Counted from the first letter of the stretch, positions 17,992-27,302 are shown. The stretch is DNA of 64,000 nucleotides from Marinobacterium lacunae (GCF_000705555.1 NZ_JMQN01000050.1:31952-95951), one strand, 5' to 3'. Made by a program: numbers and translations. Notes: generated by a model from the sequence alone, not told the origin.

Positions 17992-19380
17992 ATGACTGCG
18001 TCCAAGCTGTATATCCTCGATACCAACGTTCTACTTCACGACCCCAAGTGTCTGTACGAGTTCAAGGAGCAGGATATCGCGATCCCGATGACTGTTCTCG
18101 AAGAACTGGACGACATAAAGGACAGAAAGAAAAACGTCGCCGCGGAAGCTCGCGTAGCGATCCGCGCAATTGACGACATCATCAGCACGGCGAGGGATGC
18201 CAGCCAAATAACCAAAGGCGTCCAGATCAAGCTAGAGGGCAAGGACCGGCCCATTAAGCTCGGCCACCTGTCTATCTTCCCGGATCATGAGCTTACTAGC
18301 CGACAGGGCTTCCTTCCCGACGAGCGCAACAAAGACAACAAGATCATCAATTGCGCCTTGCACCTTCAAGCGACCTATCCTCATCGCCAGGTTATTCTGG
18401 TGACCAAAGATATAAACATGCGCCTGAAAGCGCTTGGCGCGGGACTCCAGCGCGTAGAGGACTACCGTACCGATCAGCTGGTTTCAGATATCGAGCTGTT
18501 GCCCGCCGGCCACAAGCATATGGAAAAACCTTTCTGGGAAGGGGTTGAACAGGTCGACAGCTTCCAGGAAGACGGAAAAACGTATCACCGCGTAGACCGC
18601 GCGTTGCTGCCGGACACCTATCCAAATGAATTTATCTATGACGACAGCAAGGATTTTGCAGCGCGTACGGTTAGCGTCAGCGAAGATAAGGTCACCCTAC
18701 TTGACCTCGGGTATGAACACCTTATGCAGCAGAGCTGCTGGGGCATTCAGCCGATAAACCTGCAACAGGCGTTTGCCATGCAGGCGCTGCTAGACCCCGA
18801 CATCGACCTCAGCATACTGCTCGGTGCTGCGGGCTCGGGTAAAACACTGATCGCGCTGGCGTGCGCATTGGAGATGGTTATAGAGGAGCGTCGCTACAAC
18901 AAGATCATCGTGACACGCTCGACGCCGCCGGTCGCCGAGGACATCGGCTTTCTGCCCGGTACCGAAGAGGAGAAGATGACCCCTTGGCTCAGCTCGATCA
19001 ATGACAACCTGGAGGCGATGCACGAAAACGATGAACGCCCACAAAGCAGTGTCAAATATGCAATCGAGAAGGCCAACATACAGTTCAAGTCGTTGAACTT
19101 TATTCGCGGGCGCAGCATACAGAATGCAATCGTACTGATCGACGAGTCGCAAAACCTCACGCCTCAACAGCTCAAAACGATATTGACCCGCTGCGGCAAG
19201 AACACAAAGATGGTTTGCCTTGGCAACCTGGCACAGATCGACTCCAACTACCTGACAGCCCTGACTTCTGGTCTGACGTATATAGTGGAACGATTCCGCG
19301 GCTTCGAGGGTTCCGCCAGCATCCACTTCGAAGGCATCTTCCGCTCTCGCCTGGCCGAGTACGCTGAAGAGCAACTCTAA
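17992..19380 (+). CDS. PIN domain / PhoH-type ATPase (PhoH2-like)
   Basis: A 462-residue fusion of an N-terminal PIN nuclease-like domain (residues 1-150, starting YILDTNVLLHDP, with the acidic residues expected for RNA cleavage) and a C-terminal PhoH ATPase domain (about 240-455) with Walker A LGAAGSGKTLIAL and Walker B AIVLIDESQNLTP. Relatives (PhoH2/YlaK type) couple RNA unwinding and cleavage. The ATG follows an AGAAGGA Shine-Dalgarno at about 10 nt. It is divergent from ppnN across about 220 bp. No toxin-antitoxin partner is seen next to it, so the toxin-like role of some PhoH2 proteins is not supported here. Confidence 0.92.
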   Translation: MTASKLYILDTNVLLHDPKCLYEFKEQDIAIPMTVLEELDDIKDRKKNVAAEARVAIRAIDDIISTARDASQITKGVQIKLEGKDRPIKLGHLSIFPDHELTSRQGFLPDERNKDNKIINCALHLQATYPHRQVILVTKDINMRLKALGAGLQRVEDYRTDQLVSDIELLPAGHKHMEKPFWEGVEQVDSFQEDGKTYHRVDRALLPDTYPNEFIYDDSKDFAARTVSVSEDKVTLLDLGYEHLMQQSCWGIQPINLQQAFAMQALLDPDIDLSILLGAAGSGKTLIALACALEMVIEERRYNKIIVTRSTPPVAEDIGFLPGTEEEKMTPWLSSINDNLEAMHENDERPQSSVKYAIEKANIQFKSLNFIRGRSIQNAIVLIDESQNLTPQQLKTILTRCGKNTKMVCLGNLAQIDSNYLTALTSGLTYIVERFRGFEGSASIHFEGIFRSRLAEYAEEQL

Positions 19381-19847
19381 GCCAGAAGGCGTGTCGTCGG
19401 CTACCGAGCGGCGACACTCTCCCCTTCAGACTTTGGTCATGGCTACGAAAGTCGTATAACACTGCCAACCCCTCATTCCATCGGCCATACAGCAACCAGA
19501 AGCCGCGCCGCCTGTCATTCACCCTGCATTCGCAGGTTTAAATCCTTCGCCGAATCCCTATAATGCTGCGCAACAACAAAGCAATGACAAAATAATTAAG
19601 AAAACCGTGATAAAGCGCTCGTTCTGATGACTCAACGCAACGAATGCTGAGAAAACTGCTTTTAGAGAGCCAGCGTTTCTGGCATCCACCCCGACTGCGC
19701 CTGATGGCAGTATAACCCAGGCGTTCAGTTCGGAAGACGATACCTGAACGACGGTTGACGGCGTCCAGCCCTCCCGTTTACGAGGCCAAAAGCCTCAGTC
19801 AGGGGTCGTGTTGAATCCCATTGTTTATTATCAATTGGCGAACTCAT
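19381..19847. other. intergenic region between phoH-type gene and mqo
   Basis: About 470 bp with no supported gene. A GC-rich hairpin (GTGTCG...CGACAC, about 19391-19417) follows the PIN/PhoH stop and may terminate it, although there is no T tract. A small stem GAGGC-CAAAA-GCCTC lies about 70 bp before the mqo ATG, in the likely leader. The length suggests a regulated promoter for mqo, but I could not place -35/-10 boxes reliably. Confidence 0.45.
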
Positions 19848-21362
19848 ATGACTAATAAATCTGTCGACGTGTTGCTTGTCGGTGCGGGTGCAATGAGCAC
19901 GACCCTCGGGATGCTGCTCAAGCAGCTCGATCCATCAATCCAGATCTGCATGGTCGAACGACTGGACTATGTCGCCCACGAAAGTTCGGATGGCTGGAAT
20001 AACGCGGGCACAGGGCATGCAGCCTACTGTGAATTGAACTACACCCCCCAGAAACCCGATGGCAGCATCGACACGACCAAAGCGTTCAATATTAACGCCG
20101 CGTTCGAAGTTAGCCTCCAGTTCTGGTCGTATCTCGTTTCCAAAAACGCACTTCCCTCCCCTCGCCAATTCATCAACCCGACACCGCACATGAGCTTTGT
20201 CTGGGGCGAAGAGAATGTCGCATTTTTGCGTAAGCGTTATGAGACACTCTCTGCCCATCCGGCATTTGCCGACATGGAGTACAGCGAGGATGCCGAGGTA
20301 CTGCGCGAGTGGATGCCGCTGATCATGCAGAATCGTGACCCGGCTGAAAAAGTCGCGGCGACACGTGTACAGTATGGCGCTGACGTGAACTTTGGTGAGC
20401 TTGCCCGAGCAATGGCCAAGCACCTTGGCACACAACCCGGCTTTGACCTACTACTAAGCCGAATCGTCAAAGATTTGAATAAGCAGAGCGACGGCAGCTG
20501 GAATGTGGAGCTCAAGAACACCGAAACGGGCGTAAGCGAAACGATCAACACCAAGTTCGTCTTCCTCGGTGCCGGTGGCGGAGCCCTGCCACTACTGCAG
20601 AAATCAGGTATTAAAGAGGGTGAAGGCTACGGCGGCTTCCCGGTAAGCGGTCAATGGCTGGTCTGCAAAAAACCCGAAATCGTCGACAAACACCTGGCCA
20701 AGGTTTATGGGAAAGCACCAATCGGCGCGCCACCAATGTCTGTCCCCCATTTGGACACGCGTATTATCGATGGCCAGCGCGCCCTGCTGTTTGGCCCGTT
20801 TGCCGGCTTTACAACCAAGTTTCTCAAGCAGGGCTCCTTCCTCGACCTGCCGATGAGCATTCGAGCCGGTAACATCAAGCCGATGCTTTCCGTCGCCGTG
20901 CACAACATGGATCTGACCCGCTATCTGATAAGCGAAGTCATGCAATCTCACCACTCCCGTGTCGACGCGCTGCGCAAATTCTTCCCGGACGCCAAGGATG
21001 AGGACTGGACCCTGTCTCACGCAGGCCAAAGGGTGCAGATTATCAAGAAGGATGTAGACAAGGGCGGCAAGCTTGAGTTCGGTACCGAAGTGATCACTGC
21101 AGAAGACGGCTCCATTGCCGCCTTGCTGGGTGCATCGCCAGGCGCGTCGACTGCCGTCGGCACGATGATCAACATCATCGAAGAATGCTTTATCAAACAC
21201 CGCGGCAACTCCGACTGGAAAGAGCGCATCAAGGAGATGATTCCCTCTTACGGCGAATCCCTCAATGACAACCCCGAGATGCTCAAGCGCATTCGCGCCT
21301 ACACGCTGAGCACCCTCGAACTGCTCGAACAAACACGAACTCTTCAGTCACAGTCAGCCTGA
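19848..21362 (+). CDS. mqo: malate:quinone oxidoreductase
   Basis: FAD-dependent, peripheral inner-membrane enzyme oxidising malate to oxaloacetate and passing electrons to quinone, replacing or supplementing NAD-malate dehydrogenase in the TCA cycle. The 504-residue protein begins with a Rossmann FAD motif (DVLLVGAGAMSTTLG) and carries the Mqo signature GWNNAGTGHAAYCELNY near residue 50, and GAGGGALPLLQKSGI mid-protein. The ATG at 19848 gives the expected N-terminus; an in-frame TTG at 19821 would add 9 residues. Its promoter region is long, and a hairpin without a T tract follows. Confidence 0.95.
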   Translation: MTNKSVDVLLVGAGAMSTTLGMLLKQLDPSIQICMVERLDYVAHESSDGWNNAGTGHAAYCELNYTPQKPDGSIDTTKAFNINAAFEVSLQFWSYLVSKNALPSPRQFINPTPHMSFVWGEENVAFLRKRYETLSAHPAFADMEYSEDAEVLREWMPLIMQNRDPAEKVAATRVQYGADVNFGELARAMAKHLGTQPGFDLLLSRIVKDLNKQSDGSWNVELKNTETGVSETINTKFVFLGAGGGALPLLQKSGIKEGEGYGGFPVSGQWLVCKKPEIVDKHLAKVYGKAPIGAPPMSVPHLDTRIIDGQRALLFGPFAGFTTKFLKQGSFLDLPMSIRAGNIKPMLSVAVHNMDLTRYLISEVMQSHHSRVDALRKFFPDAKDEDWTLSHAGQRVQIIKKDVDKGGKLEFGTEVITAEDGSIAALLGASPGASTAVGTMINIIEECFIKHRGNSDWKERIKEMIPSYGESLNDNPEMLKRIRAYTLSTLELLEQTRTLQSQSA

Positions 21363-21384
21363 TAGCTGGGCTATCGTCCGATCC

Positions 21385-21408
21385 CCGCAGCCGCATTAGT
21401 GGCTGCGG
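21385..21408 (+). terminator. hairpin after mqo (possible terminator)
   Basis: CCGCAGCC-N8-GGCTGCGG, a perfect 8-bp GC-rich stem 22 bp after the mqo stop. No T run follows, so it could be a weak terminator or an mRNA 3' stabiliser before yidD. Confidence 0.4.
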
Positions 21409-21456
21409 AGTTCATATCGCGCTATCTTGCCTCTTAGCACAACAAAGATGAGCGCC

Positions 21457-21726
21457 ATGAAACGCCTTCGCAACCTCGCCATTCAGCTACTCAAACTACC
21501 CATTAAAGCCTACCAGTACTTGATAAGCCCGGTACTTGGCAGTAACTGCCGCTTTTACCCCAGTTGCTCACATTACACACTGGAAGCGATCGAAACTCAT
21601 GGGCCGATCAGGGGGCTTTGGCTGGGCATTAAGCGTATTCTCAGATGCCACCCCTTTAGCGAGGGTGGGATAGACCCTGTGCCACCTGCCGACAAACCCT
21701 CCTGCCACGAAAATTGCGGCCATTGA
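21457..21726 (+). CDS. yidD: membrane protein insertion efficiency factor YidD
   Basis: A small (about 89-residue) membrane-associated YidD protein that assists YidC/Sec in inserting inner-membrane proteins. The hallmark [26 protein letters not shown] is clear, as are [17 protein letters not shown] and a Cys/His-rich tail. The usual neighbourhood rpmH-rnpA-yidD-yidC is absent: here it follows mqo alone. The start is uncertain: ATG 21457 (MKRLRNL) fits relatives, ATG 21448 adds three residues, and neither has a strong Shine-Dalgarno. Confidence 0.9.
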   Translation: MKRLRNLAIQLLKLPIKAYQYLISPVLGSNCRFYPSCSHYTLEAIETHGPIRGLWLGIKRILRCHPFSEGGIDPVPPADKPSCHENCGH

Positions 21727-21828
21727 GTGTCCACAGACAAACACAATCAGCCCCCAAGCACTGAACACGTACGGATGAGTTCGGTCGATCAGGTGCCCCG
21801 GTTAAAAGCTGACAGGAAGATACAGGCA

Positions 21829-21857
21829 AAAAATACCCCCTTTCAAGAAAGGGGGTA
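21829..21857 (-). terminator. Rho-independent terminator of mscS
   Basis: A stem of CCCCTTT with AAAGGGG (plus flanking TA pairs) around a CAAG/CTTG loop, followed on the minus strand by about six T residues, directly after the mscS stop codon. Confidence 0.85.
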
Positions 21858-21862
21858 CTCGA

Positions 21863-22672
21863 TCACTCTTCGCTACTGGCGCTGTTTGTATGCACCTGCA
21901 ACTGAGGATACGGAATAGTAATGCCTGCTTCATCAAAGCGCAGTTTGACCTGCTCGGTTACATCCCAGTACACCGCCCAATAATCTGCAGTTTTGACCCA
22001 GGGACGAACATTAAAGTTAACGCTGCTATCAGCCAAGGCTGCCACTGCAACCACCGGCGCAGGATCCTTCAGGATACGGTCATCCTCATCAAGAATCCCC
22101 TTGAGAATATCCTTCGCTTTGCGCAGATCATCGTCATAGCTGATGCCGAACACCATATCGACACGACGGGTTTCACGCTTGGAATAGTTGGTAATGACAC
22201 CGGCATAGATCCCGCCATTGGGCACGATAACCTCGCGGTTATCACCGGTGCGCATGACCGTATTGAAAATAGCCACGTGCTCGACAATCCCGGCCACACC
22301 CGCGACCTCGACAAAATCACCCTCTTTAAAGGGACGGAAGATTATCAGCAGCACACCAGCTGCGAAGTTCTTAAGTGAGTCCTGCAACGACAGGCCAATC
22401 GCCAAGCCTGCAGCACCGACCAACGCTATCAGCGAAGTGGTATCGATGCCGAGCTGTCCAAGCGACGCAACAATGATAAACAGCAACAACAGCACATTCA
22501 CAATGGACGAGACGAAATTAACCAGCATTTCATCGGTCTTCGCGCGCCGCATCATCCGTGCAATCAAATTCACCAGATGCTTGGCCAGCCAGCGTCCGAC
22601 GAAGAATATCGCCAACGCCAACGCTATATTGATAGCCCAAGGCACAATGTAGATATCCCAGAAGCTTTCCAT
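21863..22672 (-). CDS. mscS: small-conductance mechanosensitive channel MscS
   Basis: A 269-residue MscS-type channel that opens under membrane tension during hypo-osmotic shock. Three transmembrane helices are seen: about residues 12-32, 55-77 and the pore-lining TM3 with the glycine/alanine pattern GAAGLAIGLSLQDSLKNFAAG (about 86-106). The beta domain (FRPFKEGDFVEV, VIVPNGGIYAG) and the alpha/beta C-terminal vestibule follow. Length matches E. coli MscS (286) apart from shorter ends. The ATG has GAGGA at 7 nt. It is a single-gene unit with its own terminator. Confidence 0.95.
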   Translation of the reverse strand: MESFWDIYIVPWAINIALALAIFFVGRWLAKHLVNLIARMMRRAKTDEMLVNFVSSIVNVLLLLFIIVASLGQLGIDTTSLIALVGAAGLAIGLSLQDSLKNFAAGVLLIIFRPFKEGDFVEVAGVAGIVEHVAIFNTVMRTGDNREVIVPNGGIYAGVITNYSKRETRRVDMVFGISYDDDLRKAKDILKGILDEDDRILKDPAPVVAVAALADSSVNFNVRPWVKTADYWAVYWDVTEQVKLRFDEAGITIPYPQLQVHTNSASSEE

Positions 22673-23008
22673 TTACAGGTCCTCGATTCCTTGTCCACGC
22701 CCCTGAAGGCATGTTTTACTTACGGTTATACAGGCACCAGCCTGCCGGTATTTAACAGGCAAAGCATGGGTTCAGGCCCCTGCAAAGTCAATTGAAACGA
22801 GGGCAGTTCGCGCCTTGTGAATCCCTTTTTTCTCATGCATTTAGCTACCGTGGTAACATGACGCCATTAAGGGATATTGATAAAAGCCTTCAACAATACC
22901 TCTTTCCTTTGAACTTAGCCGCAGACAGACAGTCACTGATGTAATCCTGTCGTGACCGGCATTGGAGCATCAATACAAGACCTTCAGGCAATACCTTCGG
23001 ACAACTCA
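22673..23008. other. divergent intergenic region mscS / SH3-domain gene
   Basis: About 335 bp holding the divergent promoters. I see no supported gene or strong dyad. A GTG at 22952 could extend the downstream protein by 19 residues, but that would bury its signal peptide. Confidence 0.4.
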
Positions 23009-23575
23009 ATGAAAAAAGTGTTACTTCTTGCCCTGATGGGCTCGCTTTCCGCCACAGCCCAAGCCGAACCCGCGCATATTGCAGACGACGCCTATGTGTT
23101 CATGAATAGCGGCCCCAGCAATCAGTACCGAATCAATGGGCGCGTCAACAGTGGCGAATCAGTGGTTATTCTCGACCGCAAGAATGAGTATGTCCAAGTA
23201 AAAACCGCAAGCGGTCGTGTGGGCTGGGTTCCCGAATCATTTGTCGATCCCGGGCAGAGCGACCTGGTACGTATGCCGGAGCTTGAGACCGAACTGGTCA
23301 ATGCCAAAAAACAGATTGAAGCTCAAAAACAAGAGATCGACGTGTTGAAAAGCTCCGCTCAAAACCGTCGACAGGAGAGCGAAGAGAACCAGGCTCGCGT
23401 GGTAGAGCTCGAGCAGGAGATATCGTCACTGAAATCCCAGATTGCCAACATGGACCAATCCAACCTGATTCGCTGGCTGACTCACGGCGGCCTGGTGGCA
23501 CTTGGCGGCGTACTGCTCGGATTATTGGTGCCCTACTTACCGAAGCGGCGTAAACCGCGCAACGACTGGTTCTAA
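23009..23575 (+). CDS. SH3-domain envelope protein (TIGR04211/YgiM-like)
   Basis: A 188-residue protein with a signal peptide (MKKVLLLALMGSLSATAQA), a bacterial SH3 domain (about residues 25-90: DDAYVFMNSGPSNQYRI, SGRVGWVPESFV), a coiled coil (about 95-155) and a C-terminal transmembrane helix (LVALGGVLLGLLVPYL) with a positively charged tail KRRKPRNDWF. This domain order is that of the YgiM-like SH3 proteins, which sit in the inner membrane with the SH3 domain in the periplasm; function is not established. The ATG at 23009 is chosen for the signal peptide, although its Shine-Dalgarno is weak. Confidence 0.85.
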   Translation: MKKVLLLALMGSLSATAQAEPAHIADDAYVFMNSGPSNQYRINGRVNSGESVVILDRKNEYVQVKTASGRVGWVPESFVDPGQSDLVRMPELETELVNAKKQIEAQKQEIDVLKSSAQNRRQESEENQARVVELEQEISSLKSQIANMDQSNLIRWLTHGGLVALGGVLLGLLVPYLPKRRKPRNDWF

Positions 23576-23677
23576 TAGACTGTACCAATCAGATCCATAG
23601 ACCATAATCATTGTTCATCCGAAGTCGCTGCCCGTTTAATAGAGCCATCAATTTATCGACCTCAAGGTGAGACGCAT

Positions 23678-23935
23678 ATGAAACGTGTAACGATCTTCGG
23701 TAAAGAAGGATGTGGTTTTTGTCGACGTGCCAAAGAACTCTGCGAGATCCGAGGCATAGATTTCCGCTACATTGATATACATCAGGAAGGGATCTCCAAG
23801 GCAGATCTTGAAAAGACCGTCGGAAAACCGGTCGAAACCGTGCCGCAAATTTTTTGTGGCCAGGATCATATAGGCGGGTATACTGAATTTGCCGCCTTTG
23901 TAGAGCAGGCACTGGCTGAAACCGAAACCGAGTGA
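23678..23935 (+). CDS. grxA: glutaredoxin, GrxA-like
   Basis: An 85-residue monothiol/dithiol glutaredoxin that uses glutathione to reduce disulfides. The active site is CGFC (C12, C15) instead of the CPYC of E. coli Grx1. GKPVETVPQIF and HIGGYTEFAAFV are the glutathione-binding parts and match Grx1 closely, so GrxA is the nearest call. The ATG has an AAGGTGAG-like Shine-Dalgarno. A 47-residue membrane protein gene follows after 65 bp, probably in the same transcript. Confidence 0.88.
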   Translation: MKRVTIFGKEGCGFCRRAKELCEIRGIDFRYIDIHQEGISKADLEKTVGKPVETVPQIFCGQDHIGGYTEFAAFVEQALAETETE

Positions 23936-24000
23936 TCATAGGCCCGGTTCGGCGCAACAGGTTCCAAAGGCCAGCCACAGTCCATAGAGGAGACGATCCG

Positions 24001-24144
24001 ATGCAGACAACACTGGTTATTCTGGCCACGATCGCCGTAGCGGTTTTTGCCTGGACTCAGCTCAAGGCACTGACTCGCGAGCAGCGTAACCTCCAACCTA
24101 TCCGCATTCGCACCGAAGACACCCGGCCGCGCACACGTCGTTAA
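24001..24144 (+). CDS. small single-pass membrane protein, unknown
   Basis: A 47-residue protein with one hydrophobic helix (TTLVILATIAVAVFAWTQL, about residues 3-21) and a strongly basic C-terminal tail. I do not recognise the family. The support for translation is a good Shine-Dalgarno (AGGAG, 8-nt spacing), position directly downstream of grxA, and a hairpin soon after its stop. The tail should be cytoplasmic by the positive-inside rule. Confidence 0.6.
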   Translation: MQTTLVILATIAVAVFAWTQLKALTREQRNLQPIRIRTEDTRPRTRR

Positions 24145-24164
24145 CCTCGACATTTCAAGTGGAC

Positions 24165-24198
24165 AAAAAAAAGCCGCGGGAACATGCGCTCCCGCGGC
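24165..24198 (-). terminator. strong GC-rich hairpin with T run on the minus strand
   Basis: GCCGCGGGA-N8-TCCCGCGGC, a perfect 9-bp stem. Eight T residues follow on the minus strand, so it should end the leftward CBS/GGDEF/EAL operon, whose last stop is 140 bp away. On the plus strand the stem lies 28 bp after the small membrane-protein gene but lacks a T run. Confidence 0.8.
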
Positions 24199-24339
24199 CT
24201 TAACGAATTCACTTGCTAGTCGAGACTTCTAGTAACCAAGTCTCTCTGCACGGATCACAATCCCTGTCGCCGGCAGTGGTGAAAAGGGGCCGTAGTTTAC
24301 CAGCATTTACATGAAAGTGTCACCGCATTTCACGTCTTT

Positions 24340-24570
24340 TTAACCGAAACCACCACCTTTCTCCGCCTCCTCGGCAAGCGCCTGCTCGACTGGTCTGGGG
24401 TGAAACTCTCCAAAACCGTTTTCGATAGTCCACAGCTCAAGCCCCTGCTCAACACGCACAACTTTGTCGAAACGGTTACGCAGGTAGGGCACAGCCTCTT
24501 CCAGCGTATCGATATCACACAACATGACACCGCCACGGCCATTTTCGGTTGTAAAGAGATAACTCTTCAT
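24340..24570 (-). CDS. small acidic cytoplasmic protein of unknown function
   Basis: A 76-residue soluble protein, MKSYLFTTENGRGGVMLCDI at the start, with no family I recognise. Its ATG overlaps the TGA of the upstream GGDEF/EAL gene (ATGA) and has GGAG 7 nt upstream, so it is very likely translated with that regulator. The C-terminal third is rich in Glu and Gly. A role linked to c-di-GMP output or to the regulator's stability is only inferred from coupling. Confidence 0.7.
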   Translation of the reverse strand: MKSYLFTTENGRGGVMLCDIDTLEEAVPYLRNRFDKVVRVEQGLELWTIENGFGEFHPRPVEQALAEEAEKGGGFG

Positions 24571-27104
24571 GCACCTGCTCCGTTTAAAAATGACGTGATT
24601 GAGTATTGCTCATACCAGCTGACAAAATCGTCCGCACGCTGTGGCCTGCATATCAGATACCCCTGAACCTGGTCACACCCCAACTCGCGCAGCACTTCCA
24701 GCTGCTCGTGCGTTTCAACACCTTCAGCCACAACACTCAAGCCCAAGGCCTGACTCATGGCGATGATCGCGCTGACCAACTGCCGGTCCCGGTTTGACCC
24801 GGTGATGCTGCTGATAAAACTTCTATCAATCTTGAGGTGATCCAGCGACATGGTGCGAATGTAACTCAAGCTGGAAAACCCTGTCCCGAAGTCGTCAATC
24901 GACACACCTACGCCCCGCTCACGCAACGCAAGCAATGTGTCAGCCGTTTGTTCTGCATTGGCCAGAAAGCAGGTTTCAGTCAACTCGACACTTAGCCAGC
25001 GGCTATCCAAACCATGTCCGGACAACGCATTCTCTATGCGCTGTAAAATCGAACCATCCTGAAACTGTCGTGCAGACAGGTTAATCGCAATAGGAGTAGC
25101 ACACCCACTCTCACACCAGGTTTTCGCCTGCGCCACCGCCTCCTCAAGCACCCAGTCCCCGATCTCGTTGATCAGGCCTGTATCTTCAGCCAAAGGGATA
25201 AACAGGTCGGCAGGCACAGCACCTAATTCGGCATTGTGCCAACGCAGCAGCGCTTCAGCCCCTACCACCTCTCCTGTCGTCAGGCTTATTTTCGGCTGAT
25301 ACACGAGCGAGAACTCGTTTCTCTCAAGTGCATGATGCAGCTGCGCTGCAATCAAATAACGTGATCGACGCTTCTGGTGCAACTCTTCCGAGAAGTAGCT
25401 ACAGACGTTGTGCCCACGCTCCTTGGCCTGATGAAGCGCAGCTTCGGCGGAGCTCAACAGGGCGTCGCCATTGTCGCCATCAAGCGGAAAGAGAGCAATA
25501 CCGATGCCCGCTGTAATCCGGACTTCAGTTGCGTTGACCAGCACAGGCGTCGAGATAACCCTGAACAGATGCTCAATCTGCTCATGAAGTCCATCTTCAC
25601 TGACATTACCGATGATCAGGTTGAACTCATCGCCTCCAGGCCTGCTGGCCGTATCCCCAGTATCAAGCGCATTTTCGAGCCGTCCAGCGATAGTCTTGAG
25701 CACTTCATCACCGCCCTCCTGCCCGAAGCGATCATTAATGCGCTTAAACATGTCCAGATCGATGGCCAACACGGCAAACTTTTCGCCACTGTCGAGCGCA
25801 TACCGGGATGCCATCTCAAGGCGTTCCTGAAACAAACGCCGGTTGGCCAACCGCGTCAGGTCATCGAAAAGCGCCATCTGCTGAATCCGCGCTTCAGACC
25901 GTTTCGCTTCCGTCAGATCGTGAAAGATCGCCGCATACTGGGTAACCTTCCCCTCCGCGTCAGTGATGGCGGTAATGCTTAGCCACTCTGGATAAACCTC
26001 TCCACGCTTACTTCGGTTCCAGATCTCCCCTTGCCACTCACCCTGCTGACGAAGCGCGTGCCACATACGATCATAGAACGTACGATCATGACGCCCTGAA
26101 CTCAAAATACTGGGATTTTTCCCTATAACCTCATGCGCTTCGTAACCCGTAATCGCAGTAAAAGCCGGATTGACACTCTGTATGGCGCCCGATGCATCGG
26201 TTACGACAACACCTTCAAGCGATGCGTTGATAACCCGCTCGATCAGCCTCAGATTCTGCATCGACTGTTCGAGTGCTTCATTGTTGGTTCGCAGCATCTG
26301 ACGCAGACGCGAAACATAGTCCCGCTCGACACTGCGCAGAATATCGGCATAGGAGAGCACTCGCGTCACTTGCCCTGACGCATCGACTACGCCCAGATGC
26401 CTGAAACCGTGTCGGAGGAAAATCTTACGGGCAATAAAAAGACTGATGCTTTCATCGATAGAGACAAGTTCGGGAGGCGAAAAACTTAGAACAGGACGTA
26501 CGAGCGGTTCGCCAGAGGCCAGAATACGGATGACATCAGTATCTGTCAGTATGTGGGTCTTTGTTCCATTGCGAACCAACGCCGAACTCTGCCCCCGGTC
26601 ATGCATCTGCGAAATTATATCGCGCATTAACGAATCAGCGCTCACCCATAGCATCTCTACCGGTGCAATATCCGACACACTTCGCAGAAACAGATCGTGC
26701 TCGACTCCCTGGTTGTTAACGACGTCGCTTTCGCTGACGATACCGATCAATTTTCCGGATGCATCAACAACCACTGCATGCTTCAGCCTGCATCCAAGAA
26801 GCTCGACGCCGACGTCGTCGATACTGGCCTCACCACGCACCACTAGCAGCTGCGTCGACATCACGTCAGCAAGAAGCTGGGAGCGAGCGTGCACCTCTGG
26901 ATTCAGGCAGCAGCTCATCGCTTCACGGCCGGTCAATATCCCGACCGGCTTATGATCATCGCAGACCAGCACCGATCCTATCCTGCGTTCGGACATAAGC
27001 TTGAGAGCGCTTTCAAGGCTATCGCCAGGCGCGCAGCAAATGACATCGGTCTGACAGATTTGCGCTACCGATACGCCATGATTCAACAGTACTTCGGTGT
27101 TCAT
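24567..27104 (-). CDS. multi-CBS / PAS / GGDEF / EAL c-di-GMP regulator
   Basis: An 845-residue cytoplasmic protein. Order: two CBS pairs (about residues 10-265, e.g. IGSVLVCDDHKPVGILTG and LKHAVVVDASGKLIGIVSESD), PAS (about 290-405, GVVVTDASGAIQSVNPAF), GGDEF (about 420-575, RPGGDEF intact) and EAL (about 590-835). The EAL keeps GAEALLRW, INLSARQF, VELTE, DDFGTGFSSL, LKIDRSF and AEGVET, so phosphodiesterase activity is expected. The cyclase signature is intact, but the inhibitory RxxD site upstream is replaced by DTGD. CBS domains usually bind adenine nucleotides, suggesting energy-state input. Coupled by ATGA to a 76-residue gene. Confidence 0.92.
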   Translation of the reverse strand: MNTEVLLNHGVSVAQICQTDVICCAPGDSLESALKLMSERRIGSVLVCDDHKPVGILTGREAMSCCLNPEVHARSQLLADVMSTQLLVVRGEASIDDVGVELLGCRLKHAVVVDASGKLIGIVSESDVVNNQGVEHDLFLRSVSDIAPVEMLWVSADSLMRDIISQMHDRGQSSALVRNGTKTHILTDTDVIRILASGEPLVRPVLSFSPPELVSIDESISLFIARKIFLRHGFRHLGVVDASGQVTRVLSYADILRSVERDYVSRLRQMLRTNNEALEQSMQNLRLIERVINASLEGVVVTDASGAIQSVNPAFTAITGYEAHEVIGKNPSILSSGRHDRTFYDRMWHALRQQGEWQGEIWNRSKRGEVYPEWLSITAITDAEGKVTQYAAIFHDLTEAKRSEARIQQMALFDDLTRLANRRLFQERLEMASRYALDSGEKFAVLAIDLDMFKRINDRFGQEGGDEVLKTIAGRLENALDTGDTASRPGGDEFNLIIGNVSEDGLHEQIEHLFRVISTPVLVNATEVRITAGIGIALFPLDGDNGDALLSSAEAALHQAKERGHNVCSYFSEELHQKRRSRYLIAAQLHHALERNEFSLVYQPKISLTTGEVVGAEALLRWHNAELGAVPADLFIPLAEDTGLINEIGDWVLEEAVAQAKTWCESGCATPIAINLSARQFQDGSILQRIENALSGHGLDSRWLSVELTETCFLANAEQTADTLLALRERGVGVSIDDFGTGFSSLSYIRTMSLDHLKIDRSFISSITGSNRDRQLVSAIIAMSQALGLSVVAEGVETHEQLEVLRELGCDQVQGYLICRPQRADDFVSWYEQYSITSFLNGAGA

Positions 27105-27302
27105 GCGGACAGGGGCGGCGCTCCATAGTGCACGGGAAAACAGCGTACATTGTAACAGCTACCCAGTGCGTCGATAAGAATAATTCCCAACCGCCTTCAA
27201 TGGCATTAAAAAAGCGTCACAACCTCGCTCTGGCAACGTTACTGCTCACCTAAATCCTGTATGATCTAGCGACAGGGAAACGCGCGTTCGGAGTTAACAC
27301 AC

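Noticed and set aside
21727..21862. Small open frame after yidD on the plus strand
   Set aside because: Overlaps the mscS terminator and has no ribosome-binding site or conserved feature.
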